From CAWUIO01 sp963922455 (GTDB lineage: Bacteria; Bacteroidota; Bacteroidia; Cytophagales; Microscillaceae), in assembly GCA_963922455.1 (NCBI GenBank), contig CAWUIO010000078.1, positions 1-31,249 of the forward strand: 31,249 nt of DNA, written 5' to 3'. How positions within the stretch are numbered: position 1 is the first letter of the stretch; each line of letters opens with the position of its first letter. The notes under the pieces were generated by a model. It saw only the letters and a list, made by a program, of their open reading frames with translations. It did not search any database and was not told the DNA's origin. Positions 7,861 to 15,917 of this stretch are shown here, piece after piece. Made by a program: the position numbers and the translations under genes.

Positions 7861-10065
7861 TCAAACCAAGACCTGCTCATCTTTTAAAGGAATCGCCCGG
7901 TACCGCTTCCCCGTTGCGGCAAAGATGGCATTCAAAACCGCCGGAGCAAGGGGGGGGACGCCAGGCTCTCCTGTACCGGTAGGCGATTCATCGCTCTCAA
8001 GAAAATGGACCTCAATTTCGGGCACCTCATCTACCCGGAGGATAGGATAATCGTGGAAGTTACTTTGCTGCACCCTTCCTTGCTCGATGGTAATCCGGTT
8101 ATATTTGAGTGCTGAGAGGCCCCAGATAACTCCTCCTTCAATTTGACCCCGAGCGAGCTGAGGATTTACCACGATGCCACAATCTACGACACAGGTGATT
8201 TTTTTGATGTAGATTTTTCCTTGACGCTTTTCTACTTCTGCTACCTCAGCACAAAAGGTGGGGCCAAATGGAAAGCCGGCCACGCCCAAACCGGTGCCCG
8301 GCGTTTTATCAGGCTTCCAAATGCCCAACTCTTTGATTTTCTCATATACCCGAATCGCTCTAGGGCGTATTACGTCCATTAAAAAATCGTGCAAGCCTTC
8401 GGCGCCTTCATTGTGGAAGTCCTGAGCAGGTTCAAGATTCCTGAGAAGTTCCAAACGAAGCTCCAGGGGGTCTTTTTTCCAGGCGTGAGCAAGTTCGTCT
8501 ATAAAACATTCCATACCCAGGGCCGACTGATGGGCGTGTACGCTCCGCCAAGCCATTGTCATGAGACGGCGCTCCATGCCTACCGATTTACGGTGATAAT
8601 GCTGAACAAAGTAGGGATTTAAAGGAAACACATACACTTCCCTACTGGGTTGGGCAAAGGCTTCGGTGGTTTCCCAGCCCAAGATATTCTGGTTTTCATC
8701 CCAGCCTACGGTGTGGCGTACTTGTTCATATTCGTGAAAACCGTCGTGGCGAATCTCATCTTCACGGCTCCAAGTCACCTTTACGGGCACCTGCATGATC
8801 TTTGATAAATACACGGCTTCTGTCACGTAATCTTCATAAAACCTTCGCCCAAAGCTGCCCCCACAAGCCAAATTGTGTATGCGAAAGTTTTCCCGAGGGA
8901 TACCTACCACCGGGGCAATTCGGTCCAAAGTCTGCCGAGGATGTTGCATAGATGCCCAAACCTCACAGGAATTTCCTTTGACCGATGCCGTGGCGCATAA
9001 GGGTTCCATCAGCGCATGTGCTTGATAGGGATTGGTATAAGTAGCTTTTAAAGTCTCGTGGGCTTGAGCCAAGCCACTTAAGGCCTTTCCAGTAGAAAAA
9101 TCAACCCGACCTTCTTTTTCCCAGGCAGAACTCATCTCTTTCTCGATGCTGCTCATATTTTCCTGGGCATTCTTGCCTTCCTCCCACTCGATATGTTTGG
9201 CAAGGACTTTTTGGGCCTGGAAAGCTTGCCAAGTGTTTTGTGCCAGCACGGCCACTCCTTCTCGTATATGGGGCGAGTGTAGCGTCAAGTCTTTGGTGTT
9301 CCGGGCGCTGATTTCTACTACCTTGACTACCCCTGGCATGTTTAGAACGGCTTGGGGCTCCCAGCTTTTTACTTGAGCGCCATAGGAAGGCGCCCGAACG
9401 ATGGCCGCATACAGCATTTGGGGCACTTGTATGTTGACACTGTAATCCAAACTGCCTTCAATTATGGCGTCTAGATTGACATTTTTAAGCTCTTTGCCTA
9501 TCAAGGTAAACGCATCACGGGTCTTTTGAGGGGCTTCCTTGGGTACTTCCAGTTGGGAAGCTTTGGCAACCAGCTTTCCAAAGTCTAAGCTTCTTTGGCT
9601 AGGGTCATGCCATACTTTACCACCTTCGGCCCGGCATTCTTTACTCGGGACCTGCCAAGTTTCGGCGGCTGCTTGGGTGAGCATCCATCGGGCTTTGGCA
9701 GCGAGTTCGCGTAGTGTATCCCACATCCGGCGCACAGTACCGCTACCTCCGGTGTTCCCGTAAATTTGCTCACCGTATTTTAAGTCAAAGTCGGCCTGAT
9801 GAGGGCGAAAACGGGCCCAATCGGCTCCCAGTTCATCGGCCATAATCATGGAGAGGCCTGTAAAACTCCCCTGGCCCATTTCGTGGCGTGTATAATGAAA
9901 ATCTACCCAGCCCTCCTCATCAATTTCTAAAAGAAAATTGGGTGTAAAGCGGATGTCCTCTGGGACTTCTTGCCCCCATATTTCGGGAAGGAGACTAGCT
10001 TGCAGGGCCAATCCTCCCGTAGCCAGGGAGCTGATTTTAAGAAAGTTTCTGCGCGTAGTATTCAT
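7861..10065 (-). CDS. Tat-exported molybdopterin-binding hydroxylase large subunit (IorB-like)
   Basis: 734 residues. The N terminus carries a twin-arginine signal (TTRRNFLKISSLATGG), so the folded cofactor-bearing enzyme should be exported. The rest is the xanthine-oxidase-family Mo-binding subunit of the isoquinoline 1-oxidoreductase/aldehyde dehydrogenase type: DFHYTRHEMGQGSFTGLSMI, GGSFGRRFYEDYVTEAVYLS, MTMAWRSVHAHQSALGMECF, and the C-terminal GTGEPGVPPLAPAVLNAIFA holding the predicted catalytic Glu. It would hydroxylate an aldehyde or N-heterocycle with water as oxygen donor; the substrate cannot be read from sequence. Its start overlaps the stop of the 2Fe-2S subunit gene by 4 bases (ATGA), showing translational coupling. 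Confidence 0.93.
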   Translation of the reverse strand: MNTTRRNFLKISSLATGGLALQASLLPEIWGQEVPEDIRFTPNFLLEIDEEGWVDFHYTRHEMGQGSFTGLSMIMADELGADWARFRPHQADFDLKYGEQIYGNTGGSGTVRRMWDTLRELAAKARWMLTQAAAETWQVPSKECRAEGGKVWHDPSQRSLDFGKLVAKASQLEVPKEAPQKTRDAFTLIGKELKNVNLDAIIEGSLDYSVNIQVPQMLYAAIVRAPSYGAQVKSWEPQAVLNMPGVVKVVEISARNTKDLTLHSPHIREGVAVLAQNTWQAFQAQKVLAKHIEWEEGKNAQENMSSIEKEMSSAWEKEGRVDFSTGKALSGLAQAHETLKATYTNPYQAHALMEPLCATASVKGNSCEVWASMQHPRQTLDRIAPVVGIPRENFRIHNLACGGSFGRRFYEDYVTEAVYLSKIMQVPVKVTWSREDEIRHDGFHEYEQVRHTVGWDENQNILGWETTEAFAQPSREVYVFPLNPYFVQHYHRKSVGMERRLMTMAWRSVHAHQSALGMECFIDELAHAWKKDPLELRLELLRNLEPAQDFHNEGAEGLHDFLMDVIRPRAIRVYEKIKELGIWKPDKTPGTGLGVAGFPFGPTFCAEVAEVEKRQGKIYIKKITCVVDCGIVVNPQLARGQIEGGVIWGLSALKYNRITIEQGRVQQSNFHDYPILRVDEVPEIEVHFLESDESPTGTGEPGVPPLAPAVLNAIFAATGKRYRAIPLKDEQVLV

Positions 10066-10523
10066 GATTCAGATGAGGTTTGAGCGGCTCTTTGTATGGC
10101 TTTTACGATACGAGGATAGGTGCCACATCGGCACAGGTTCCCTTTCATGGCGCGAAATATTTCCTTAGGACTCGGTTGGGGTTTCCGGTCTAGTAAGGCT
10201 ATGGCCGTCATAATTTGGCCGGCCTGGCAGTAACCACATTGGGGCACATCTTCGGCTTTCCAGGCTGTCTGTACCGGGTGTTGGCCATCTAGCCCCTCGA
10301 TGGTCCGTATTTTTTTGTTACCAAGGGCACTCAAGGGCATGCAACAAGCGCGTATGGGCAGGTTGTCTACGTGTATGGTACAAGCCCCACACTGGCCTAT
10401 GCCACAGCCGTACTTAGTTCCGGTAAGGCCGAGCAGGTCCCGAAGCACCCATAGCAAGGGCATGGAGTCATCGGCCTCCACCGTGTAGACTTGATTGTTG
10501 ATATGGAGTTGGTATGTTTTCAT
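10062..10523 (-). CDS. 2Fe-2S subunit of molybdenum hydroxylase (IorA/CoxS-like)
   Basis: 153 residues. The N-terminal plant-type ferredoxin fold has cluster ligands in YGCGIGQCGACTIHVDN and a further Cys in RACCMPL. The C-terminal four-helix domain has the second cluster in PQCGYCQAGQIMTAIALL and NLCRCGTYPRIVKAI. It passes electrons from the Mo subunit to an external acceptor. No signal peptide is present, so it is presumably co-exported by attachment to the Tat-tagged large subunit. It lies 4 bp after the cytochrome gene and overlaps the large subunit gene by 4 bp. Confidence 0.95.
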   Translation of the reverse strand: MKTYQLHINNQVYTVEADDSMPLLWVLRDLLGLTGTKYGCGIGQCGACTIHVDNLPIRACCMPLSALGNKKIRTIEGLDGQHPVQTAWKAEDVPQCGYCQAGQIMTAIALLDRKPQPSPKEIFRAMKGNLCRCGTYPRIVKAIQRAAQTSSES

Positions 10524-10527
10524 GAAT

Positions 10528-10920
10528 TTAGGGGTTAAGCTTAAGGGAGAAGGCGCTTTGGCTACTGCTCAAAGCAGGCGCTTCATTGCCCCAAGAATTT
10601 TGAATGTAATTGATCACGTCTCGGAGTTCGTCAGGATCTAGGCCAATGGGCCGCATACCCCCATCCGAGCCTGATCCTTGAGTGATTAGACGAATCGCCC
10701 TACGTGTGTAAGCGGAGTCAATTTTTCGTCCCGCCAAGCTGGGGTAGAATCCTTGGTTGCCATCTCCTTCCGGTCCGTGGCAACTTATGCAGTGGGCTAG
10801 GTAGACTTCCTGGCCGGCATCCCGTTCCTGGTCTGATATCGGGCTTTTGTTTTGACATGCAGAGTCAAGGAAGAGGAGCCCCAAAAGGCAGGCGGCTCCA
10901 GTAATTATAGGTTTTAACAT
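10528..10920 (-). CDS. Cytochrome c lipoprotein, likely electron acceptor of the Mo hydroxylase
   Basis: 130 residues if started at the ATG at 10920, where a lipoprotein signal begins (MLKPIITGAACLLGLLFLDS, lipobox Cys22). The reading frame stays open to an ATG at 11040, but that extension is Trp/Lys/Pro-rich and would bury the signal. A single haem motif CISCH lies at residues 44-48, and Met in GGMRPIGLDPDEL is the probable axial ligand. DPDELRDVINYIQNSWG is the typical C-terminal helix of class I cytochromes c. It is the first gene of the operon and 4 bp from the 2Fe-2S gene, consistent with taking electrons from the hydroxylase toward the respiratory chain. Confidence 0.88.
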   Translation of the reverse strand: MLKPIITGAACLLGLLFLDSACQNKSPISDQERDAGQEVYLAHCISCHGPEGDGNQGFYPSLAGRKIDSAYTRRAIRLITQGSGSDGGMRPIGLDPDELRDVINYIQNSWGNEAPALSSSQSAFSLKLNP

Positions 10921-11060
10921 GGTTTTATGGTTTTTGGGTTTATTTCCCAGAGAGGTAAATATCCTAGGATTAGCCAAGAAAAAGGTGGGAATTGGCCATT
11001 TAGATGTTTGGATTTGCCAAATCCGAAAGAAATTGCCCAAATGTTTATTTCTAGGAAGAT

Positions 11061-11195
11061 TTGGGGCTGCCCCCGGCCTTAGCGTATATGGCTAAAATGG
11101 AAAAGAAGGTGGGGCCGGGGTCGGGCTTTCGCTACTCGCTGCCTCTCCCCGCCGGGCCAACACGAGCTCAAACAGGCCGCTCTATCCCTCAGCCG
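11061..11195 (+). repeat. GC-rich interspersed repeat, copy 2
   Basis: The blocks are TTGGGGCTGCCCCCGG, then GGGTCGGGCTTTCGCTACTCG, GAGCTCAAACAGGCCGCTC and TATCCCTCAGCCGAAGA. Order and spacing are as in the other copies. Confidence 0.92.
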
Positions 11196-11264
11196 AAGAG
11201 AGCTTTAAAAAAGAAAGGGTTCGTATGTAATCCCCTTGGACTGCCAAGAGCCATCTTACCTGGG

Positions 11265-11287
11265 GTTTTTCGCCGACAAAAACTAAA
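11265..11287. repeat. Degenerate fragment of the palindromic element
   Basis: TTTTTCGCCGACAAAAACTAAA is identical in sequence and order to the inner right arm of the element at 4281-4451. The terminal repeat that should follow is lost. Confidence 0.5.
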
Positions 11288-11354
11288 TACGGACCCTTTC
11301 TAAGTAGCTTCCCAGTCTTGGGTGGGGGCTAGCTGCCGAGAAGGGAAGTCTATT

Positions 11355-12557
11355 TTAGGAAACCATTGAGCTAAGCGTCATAGAAGGGCAGGCCCAATCG
11401 GGTGAGTTCCTGGTCTTTTTTTGCGCATGAAAGGGACATTGCTGAGCCTTCTGAACTTTCTCCGGATGATGTGCTTCCCAAGGCGATAAATTGTAGTAAA
11501 AATTGGGGCTTTTTACCTCATTGGTCCACTCTTGGTGAAATACCGGAGTGCTGGAAGAACTCATCGGAGGGGTAATCCAAGTCCAATCGGCTTCTACCTG
11601 GCGCCCTTGCTCAAGTTCGCGATCTTGGAAGCTCATAAATTGCTCGGCGGCTTGGTGATGGTCTACAATGCTTACTTGGGCTTGCTGATAAGAGTACAGT
11701 ACCGCCTCATTCAACTCAAGCAAGGCCCTATCTTTCCAAAGTTGGGTCTTTTGGCTTGTGTCCAAGCCCATTGCTCGCGCGATTGCAGGTAGCAAGTTAT
11801 ATCGTTTTTCGTCCCCGAAGTTACGAGAGGCAATCTCGTTCAACATATACCAACCGTTGAAGGGGGCTGCTGGGTAGTGTATCCCTCCGATTTCCAGAAG
11901 CATACCAGAAATTATCGGGACGGCGTGCCATTTCAAATCTAAATCGGCAAACCAAGCAAATCGGGGATGTACAATAGGTACCTCCATGATTTCCTGATGA
12001 GGTAATTGAAACAGTTGGGGATGTTTTCCCGCTGCTTGGATAAGAAGGGGCAAGATGTCAAAGGCCGTTCCCTCGCCAAGCCAGCCAAAGTCTTGGCAAA
12101 TTTTAGTCAATTCCAATTGAGCCGGATCGCCTAAAATTGAGCCGTCATTTTGAGGGTAAGCCGCATAACGGATCAACTGAGGGTTCCAGATACGGGTTTC
12201 GGCCGGATTGTCGGGATGTTGTGGTTGAAAGATGGTGATGGCCGAGCGGATTTTACCTTTATTACTAGCAAAACGGATGTGTTCTAGCACTTCTTCATAT
12301 ATCTCTTCGGGGCCTTCCACAGACCGTCTGTCCCTCACCTTTAGGGATTTCCAAAAAAGACGCCCAATACAACGGTTGCTATTACGCCAGGCTACCTTGG
12401 CCCCAAACTCTAGCTCTTCTGAGGTGTGGGTGTAGGTTCCCGTTTCAGCAATTTCATCTTCAATTTCTTTTAACCGAGCGTTTGTTCCAGACAACTCTTT
12501 CTCTTGGTAAAATAGGCAAATAAACTCTTTTGCCCTACTGATAAATAAGGATTTCAT
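11355..12557 (-). CDS. nos: Nitric oxide synthase oxygenase (stand-alone)
   Basis: 400 residues, slightly longer than the roughly 360-residue Bacillus enzymes. It converts L-arginine to citrulline and nitric oxide on a haem-thiolate centre. The proximal haem Cys is Cys63 in WRNSNRCIGRLFW. The core DLKWHAVPIISGMLLEIGG, PAAPFNGWYM and substrate-binding Glu241 (WYMLNEIASRN) are all present, as are DHHQAAEQFM and ADWTWITPPMSSSSTPVFHQ near the pterin/dimer region. There is no reductase domain, so electrons must come from a separate flavodoxin or reductase not found nearby. The last about 30 residues after the conserved fold are not recognised. It is a single gene with no obvious operon partner. 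Confidence 0.96.
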   Translation of the reverse strand: MKSLFISRAKEFICLFYQEKELSGTNARLKEIEDEIAETGTYTHTSEELEFGAKVAWRNSNRCIGRLFWKSLKVRDRRSVEGPEEIYEEVLEHIRFASNKGKIRSAITIFQPQHPDNPAETRIWNPQLIRYAAYPQNDGSILGDPAQLELTKICQDFGWLGEGTAFDILPLLIQAAGKHPQLFQLPHQEIMEVPIVHPRFAWFADLDLKWHAVPIISGMLLEIGGIHYPAAPFNGWYMLNEIASRNFGDEKRYNLLPAIARAMGLDTSQKTQLWKDRALLELNEAVLYSYQQAQVSIVDHHQAAEQFMSFQDRELEQGRQVEADWTWITPPMSSSSTPVFHQEWTNEVKSPNFYYNLSPWEAHHPEKVQKAQQCPFHAQKKTRNSPDWACPSMTLSSMVS

Positions 12558-12781
12558 AAGGGTAAGTTTGTGATGGTAAACTATTGATCGCTTTATAGGT
12601 TGAATTGTTCTCTAGGGATGAGAAGCAAGTACAAGGTACGAAATAATCTCACTTGTGACAACCTATGCAAGCATAAATTGTTTGAGAATCAACCTGCTCG
12701 TGGGAAACGATGAAAATAGCCCTCTTGAGTTTGGACAGACAGACAAATAATTTTAAGCATGTTCGTAAACCGGTCCTTAAC
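12558..12781. other. Short intergenic region
   Basis: About 220 bp between the start of the NOS gene and the end of the ATPase pseudogene. No repeat or gene is recognised. The NOS promoter must lie here, but no clear TTG / TAnnTTTG pair stands out. Confidence 0.4.
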
Positions 12782-13518
12782 CTATATCGCTCCGAAAGCG
12801 CTCCAAGCAAGCCCTCTACTGGCAAAATCTGGCATTTAAATTCCCAAGGGGTGCAAAGCCTCACAAAACATGGATACGGAAACCTCCCAAGGCTCGTGTT
12901 TTAACGCTTGGAGTCCCAGGTGATTTTTGATTTTGGTAACTTCCGCCCCGGTAATCTGGCCCTTCAACTCTTGGGCAATAAAGGACAAGTCTAGCTCCTT
13001 ATCCAAGGTAAGAGCTTTGAAAGCATTATCCAATAACTGGACAATTTCAGCTGTCTCTGGTTCTAGGAAGTCAATCCGGGTATCAAACCTGCGTTGGAAG
13101 GCTTATCCATATTCTGGGAGTAATTGGTAGCCACAATGATTATCCCGGGATAATCTTCAAGTTCCTGTAACAAATAGGCAATATCCTGATTGACGTAGGT
13201 GTCTTGGGCACTTTGCATTTTCGTGCTTCGCTTGGAGAAGAGCGCATCTCCTTCGTCACAAAGCAAGATCCAACGACGGTTACGGGCCGCTTGATACACC
13301 TTTGCAATATTTTTGGTGGCCACTCCTACTTACTTGCTAATGATCTTATCCAAAGATATGTGGTAGACGGGATGCTTGGCGCCTTTGGAGAGCAAATGGC
13401 CCAACATAGTCTTCCCAGTGCCTGGCTCGTCCACCAGTAAACACCGCTAGCCTTGTCTTTCGCGGGCAAAATCGGGAAGCTCAGCCATAGTACCTTAACA
13501 ATTGTAAAAAAGGGGCCA
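12782..13518 (-). pseudogene. Decayed 3' half of an Afp15-like AAA+ ATPase gene
   Basis: The minus strand reads through a sequence closely similar to the last about 240 residues of the intact ATPase at 22637-24085: MAELPDFARERQG, CLLVDEPGTGKTMLGHLLSK, QDTYVNQDIAYLLQELEDYP, IATNYSQNMDK-like sequence, RRFDTRID and DLSFIAQELKGQITGAEVTK. It is dead: Tyr codons have become stops at 13447-13449 and 13330-13332, a one-base loss near 13101 shifts frame inside MDKAFQRRF, and a stop at 12836-12838 falls before MPDFAS. The first Gly of Walker A is changed to Asp. The N-terminal half is missing. Confidence 0.92.
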
Positions 13519-13648
13519 TAAAATCATGTTCCCATTAAATTTCCTTTGATTCTAAAAATTAATTGAGGCTTGTATCGTTAGCGGGTATGTAGCATGAGCC
13601 TTGTAAATAAGGTGTTTTCTTTTCCGGCAAAACCTAAAATAGATTTCT

Positions 13649-15391
13649 ATGCCAAAGCCATTATGTTTATTCTTTCTTTTATTCTTTCCTGGCTTGCTTT
13701 CTGCCCAAGAAATGCAGTTTACCCTAAGCCTCTTAGATCGTCAGCTCCAGCCCATGGTAGGCGTAGAAGTGAAATTGGTAGAGACGTATACCCGGGCTAG
13801 CTTACAAGCGAGAACCAATGCCCAAGGCCAGGCAACTTTTCAGATCCAAGGAGGAAAAATATGGCAAATGAACATCCTTGAGATCCAAAATTACTACAAA
13901 TGGCAACTTGTAATGCCCGAAGAAGGCACGGCATTCCGCCAAAAAACCATTACCTACGACCCCGAATTATTTACCTGGGAGATGCGCCCCCCCGTAGACC
14001 GAAGCAAGTTGAGTATAGAAGAAATTCGACAAAATCATGATGCTTCCCTAAGGCCCACGGCCCAAGAAAGTGTAGTACAGCTGGTGGTACGGGATAAAAA
14101 TGCCCGGCCCTTGGCCCAATACCCCCTTCGTCTAACTTCTATTGAGTTAAAGAAATCATATATTGCCTCTACCGATGCCCAAGGCAATGCCTTTTTTCGG
14201 GTTCCCTCAGCTATGCGATACGAATTGGATGTGGAAGAAGTAGAAGGCTACAAATTGGTCTCCGTACCGCGGGGGCCGGTGCGTATGCGGCAAACCTTGA
14301 CCTTTGAGCCCTACCGTCTCCCCGAGGAAGTATCGGGAAATAATATAATACGTCAAAAAATCCCGGCCAATTTGGAGTTTGGCACCTCGGCCCGCATGCT
14401 TTTTACGGGCCGTTTTGAAAGTCCCTCGGGTAGCCCCCTGGCCAATCAAAAGATTCAGTTAGTCCAAATGGATAGTCAAGTTATTTATGAAGCCGAAAGT
14501 GATGAATACGGAGAAGCGCGCTTCATGCTACCCATCGGTAAAAATTACGGAGTACACGAGGGGGATTTGGAAGGGATCCCTATAGTGCGTAAAGTTCTGG
14601 ACCTAAGCCGCTCGCTTTATGAAATTTCTTTTGTTCGGGCCCGGGTAGTGATCCACCCACGTCCGCAATGGAGACAACCAGATGCCTGGAAAGTTTCCCT
14701 GCCTCAAGACTCAAAGGCATTGGCTCCCTATTTGGAAACCCAAGGATTCAAGCTTTTGGATTTTCAAAACCTTAGTGCACCCTCCTCAGGCATCAATTAT
14801 GTAGTGTTTGAAGACTCCAAAGCCTTATTGGGTCTCTCTTCGGGTTTTTTGCTCACCACGGGTAGCGCCTGGAATGCCTTTGGCCCCAATAACACCGATT
14901 GGAAATCAAGGGCCAATGCCTACTATGAGCTAAGTGATCGGGTGCCCAAGGCATTGCATTATCAGGAGGAAGGAATTTACGATGCCTGTATATTGGAGTT
15001 GAAAGTAGAACCCCAAGGCCATAGGCTTTTTTTTGAATATGTATTTGCCTCCGAGGAATACTCAGAATATAATGACTATGACGATGCTTTTGGTATTTTC
15101 ATAGAAGGGCCAGGTTTTGACCCGGAAAAGAATCAGGCCCTTTCTCCCGACCAAAGCCACCGCATCTCGGTTACCCAAATCAATGACAGTACCCACAGCG
15201 ATTTGTTTCAAGCCAATCGGGATTCTAGTCAATCCCGGTTTCAGGATTGGCAATACGATGGCTTTACGAAAAAAATGGGAACCCGTCTGGAAGTAGTACC
15301 CGGCCAAATCTACCGGATACGTATGATTATTTTGGACCGTCGAGATGCTATTTACGACTCAGGGGTGTTTGTACGCGTACGAAGTGAGTAG
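13649..15391 (+). CDS. Secreted choice-of-anchor-L protein with Cna-B-like repeats
   Basis: 580 residues. A cleavable signal peptide ends near residue 19 (PGLLSAQE). Three similar beta-sandwich units follow (about residues 23-125, 145-235 and 250-345), each of the carboxypeptidase-regulatory/Cna-B style: a KxxxPLxxxxVxL opening, then a TDAQGNAFFRV-type motif. The C-terminal about 230 residues match the choice-of-anchor L domain (LSSGFLLTTGSAWNAFGPNN, FFEYVFASEEYSEYNDYDDAFGIFI, RIRMIILDRRDAIYDSGVFV). There is no type A or B sorting tail, so its surface route is unclear. Function unknown; the domain is typical of Bacteroidota exported proteins. The ATG at 13649 is chosen because the signal peptide starts there. 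Confidence 0.85.
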   Translation: MPKPLCLFFLLFFPGLLSAQEMQFTLSLLDRQLQPMVGVEVKLVETYTRASLQARTNAQGQATFQIQGGKIWQMNILEIQNYYKWQLVMPEEGTAFRQKTITYDPELFTWEMRPPVDRSKLSIEEIRQNHDASLRPTAQESVVQLVVRDKNARPLAQYPLRLTSIELKKSYIASTDAQGNAFFRVPSAMRYELDVEEVEGYKLVSVPRGPVRMRQTLTFEPYRLPEEVSGNNIIRQKIPANLEFGTSARMLFTGRFESPSGSPLANQKIQLVQMDSQVIYEAESDEYGEARFMLPIGKNYGVHEGDLEGIPIVRKVLDLSRSLYEISFVRARVVIHPRPQWRQPDAWKVSLPQDSKALAPYLETQGFKLLDFQNLSAPSSGINYVVFEDSKALLGLSSGFLLTTGSAWNAFGPNNTDWKSRANAYYELSDRVPKALHYQEEGIYDACILELKVEPQGHRLFFEYVFASEEYSEYNDYDDAFGIFIEGPGFDPEKNQALSPDQSHRISVTQINDSTHSDLFQANRDSSQSRFQDWQYDGFTKKMGTRLEVVPGQIYRIRMIILDRRDAIYDSGVFVRVRSE

Positions 15392-15538
15392 GTAGTATTG
15401 GGGAAGCTTAACTTCTACATTGGCTACCTAAGGCGCTGCTTGTAATAACCTGTTATTCAGTGATTTAGGGGTGTTGATTCAAAATAAATTACCACTATGA
15501 AATGTCATTGCAAAGACTTGTGCGCCTGCGCATACCCC

Positions 15539-15562
15539 GTCAGGGATGGGGCGGCCTTTGAA
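15539..15562 (-). repeat. Partial end of the GC-rich repeat
   Basis: GTCAGGGATGGGGCGGCCTT resembles the terminal block of the repeat in reverse orientation (AGGGATGGAACGGCCTGTTT at 15732). The core is absent. Confidence 0.45.
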
Positions 15563-15612
15563 TAGATGTGCCTTCGTAGCGCCAAGGCATCGGCCAGAGG
15601 CCGGAGCATTTC

Positions 15613-15636
15613 GTCACGAGCCTAAAGGCTCGCGAC
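15613..15636. other. Stem-loop in convergent intergenic region
   Basis: CGAGCC-TAAA-GGCTCG is a perfect 6-bp stem with a four-base loop, extended by GTC/GAC past one mismatch. There is no T-run behind it. It could slow or end transcription from either converging gene, or belong to the neighbouring repeat. Confidence 0.5.
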
Positions 15637-15727
15637 TGCGATGGGCTATCCCGAAAAAGTCCCGGCTCCCGGTTCTCGCTTCCCGGCTCCTTCTCACCTC
15701 TCTCTTCTCTGCTCTCTCATCTTCTTC

Positions 15728-15856
15728 GGCTTAGGGATGGAACGGCCTGTTTGAGCCCGCCGCTGCCTGTGCGTGGGCCGGCGAGTAGTGACAGCCCGAC
15801 CCGCGCGGCTAGGGTTTTTCAAGGCGCACTAAATATGATGGCGCGGGGAAGCCCCA
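15728..15856 (-). repeat. GC-rich interspersed repeat, copy 3 (reverse orientation)
   Basis: Read on the minus strand it gives GGGGCTTCCCCGC, a variable part, GGGTCGGGCTGTCACTACTCG (two substitutions in the core), GGCGGGCTCAAACAGGCCG and CATCCCTAAGCCGAAGAAG. The mini-palindrome loop is CTT, shared with copy 4. The similarity continues past the normal end into 15650-15727. Confidence 0.9.
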
Positions 15857-15917
15857 AGGTTTTTAATTTTACCCTGGGAGCCTCTAGGTTTATTACTTGG
15901 CAATTCAAGCGCCTAGC

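Larger units (their letters stand above)
11041..11354. other. Intergenic region with repeat
   Basis: About 310 bp between the cytochrome gene and the NOS gene. It contains GC-rich repeat copy 2 (11061-11195) and a degenerate piece of the palindromic element (11265-11287). No gene is supported. Confidence 0.7.
15392..15917. other. Convergent intergenic region with repeats and a hairpin
   Basis: About 525 bp between converging genes. It holds a partial GC-rich repeat tail (15539-15562), a stem-loop (15613-15636), a pyrimidine-rich stretch (15650-15727) that matches the extended tail of repeat copy 5, and repeat copy 3 (15728-15856). The GC content is visibly higher than in the flanking genes. 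No gene is supported. Confidence 0.75.

Noticed and set aside
11082..11303. Open frames across the GC-rich repeats (also at 15546-15734 and 30326-30596)
   Set aside because: They are translations of non-coding repeats; the frame differs between copies and no shared peptide is kept.
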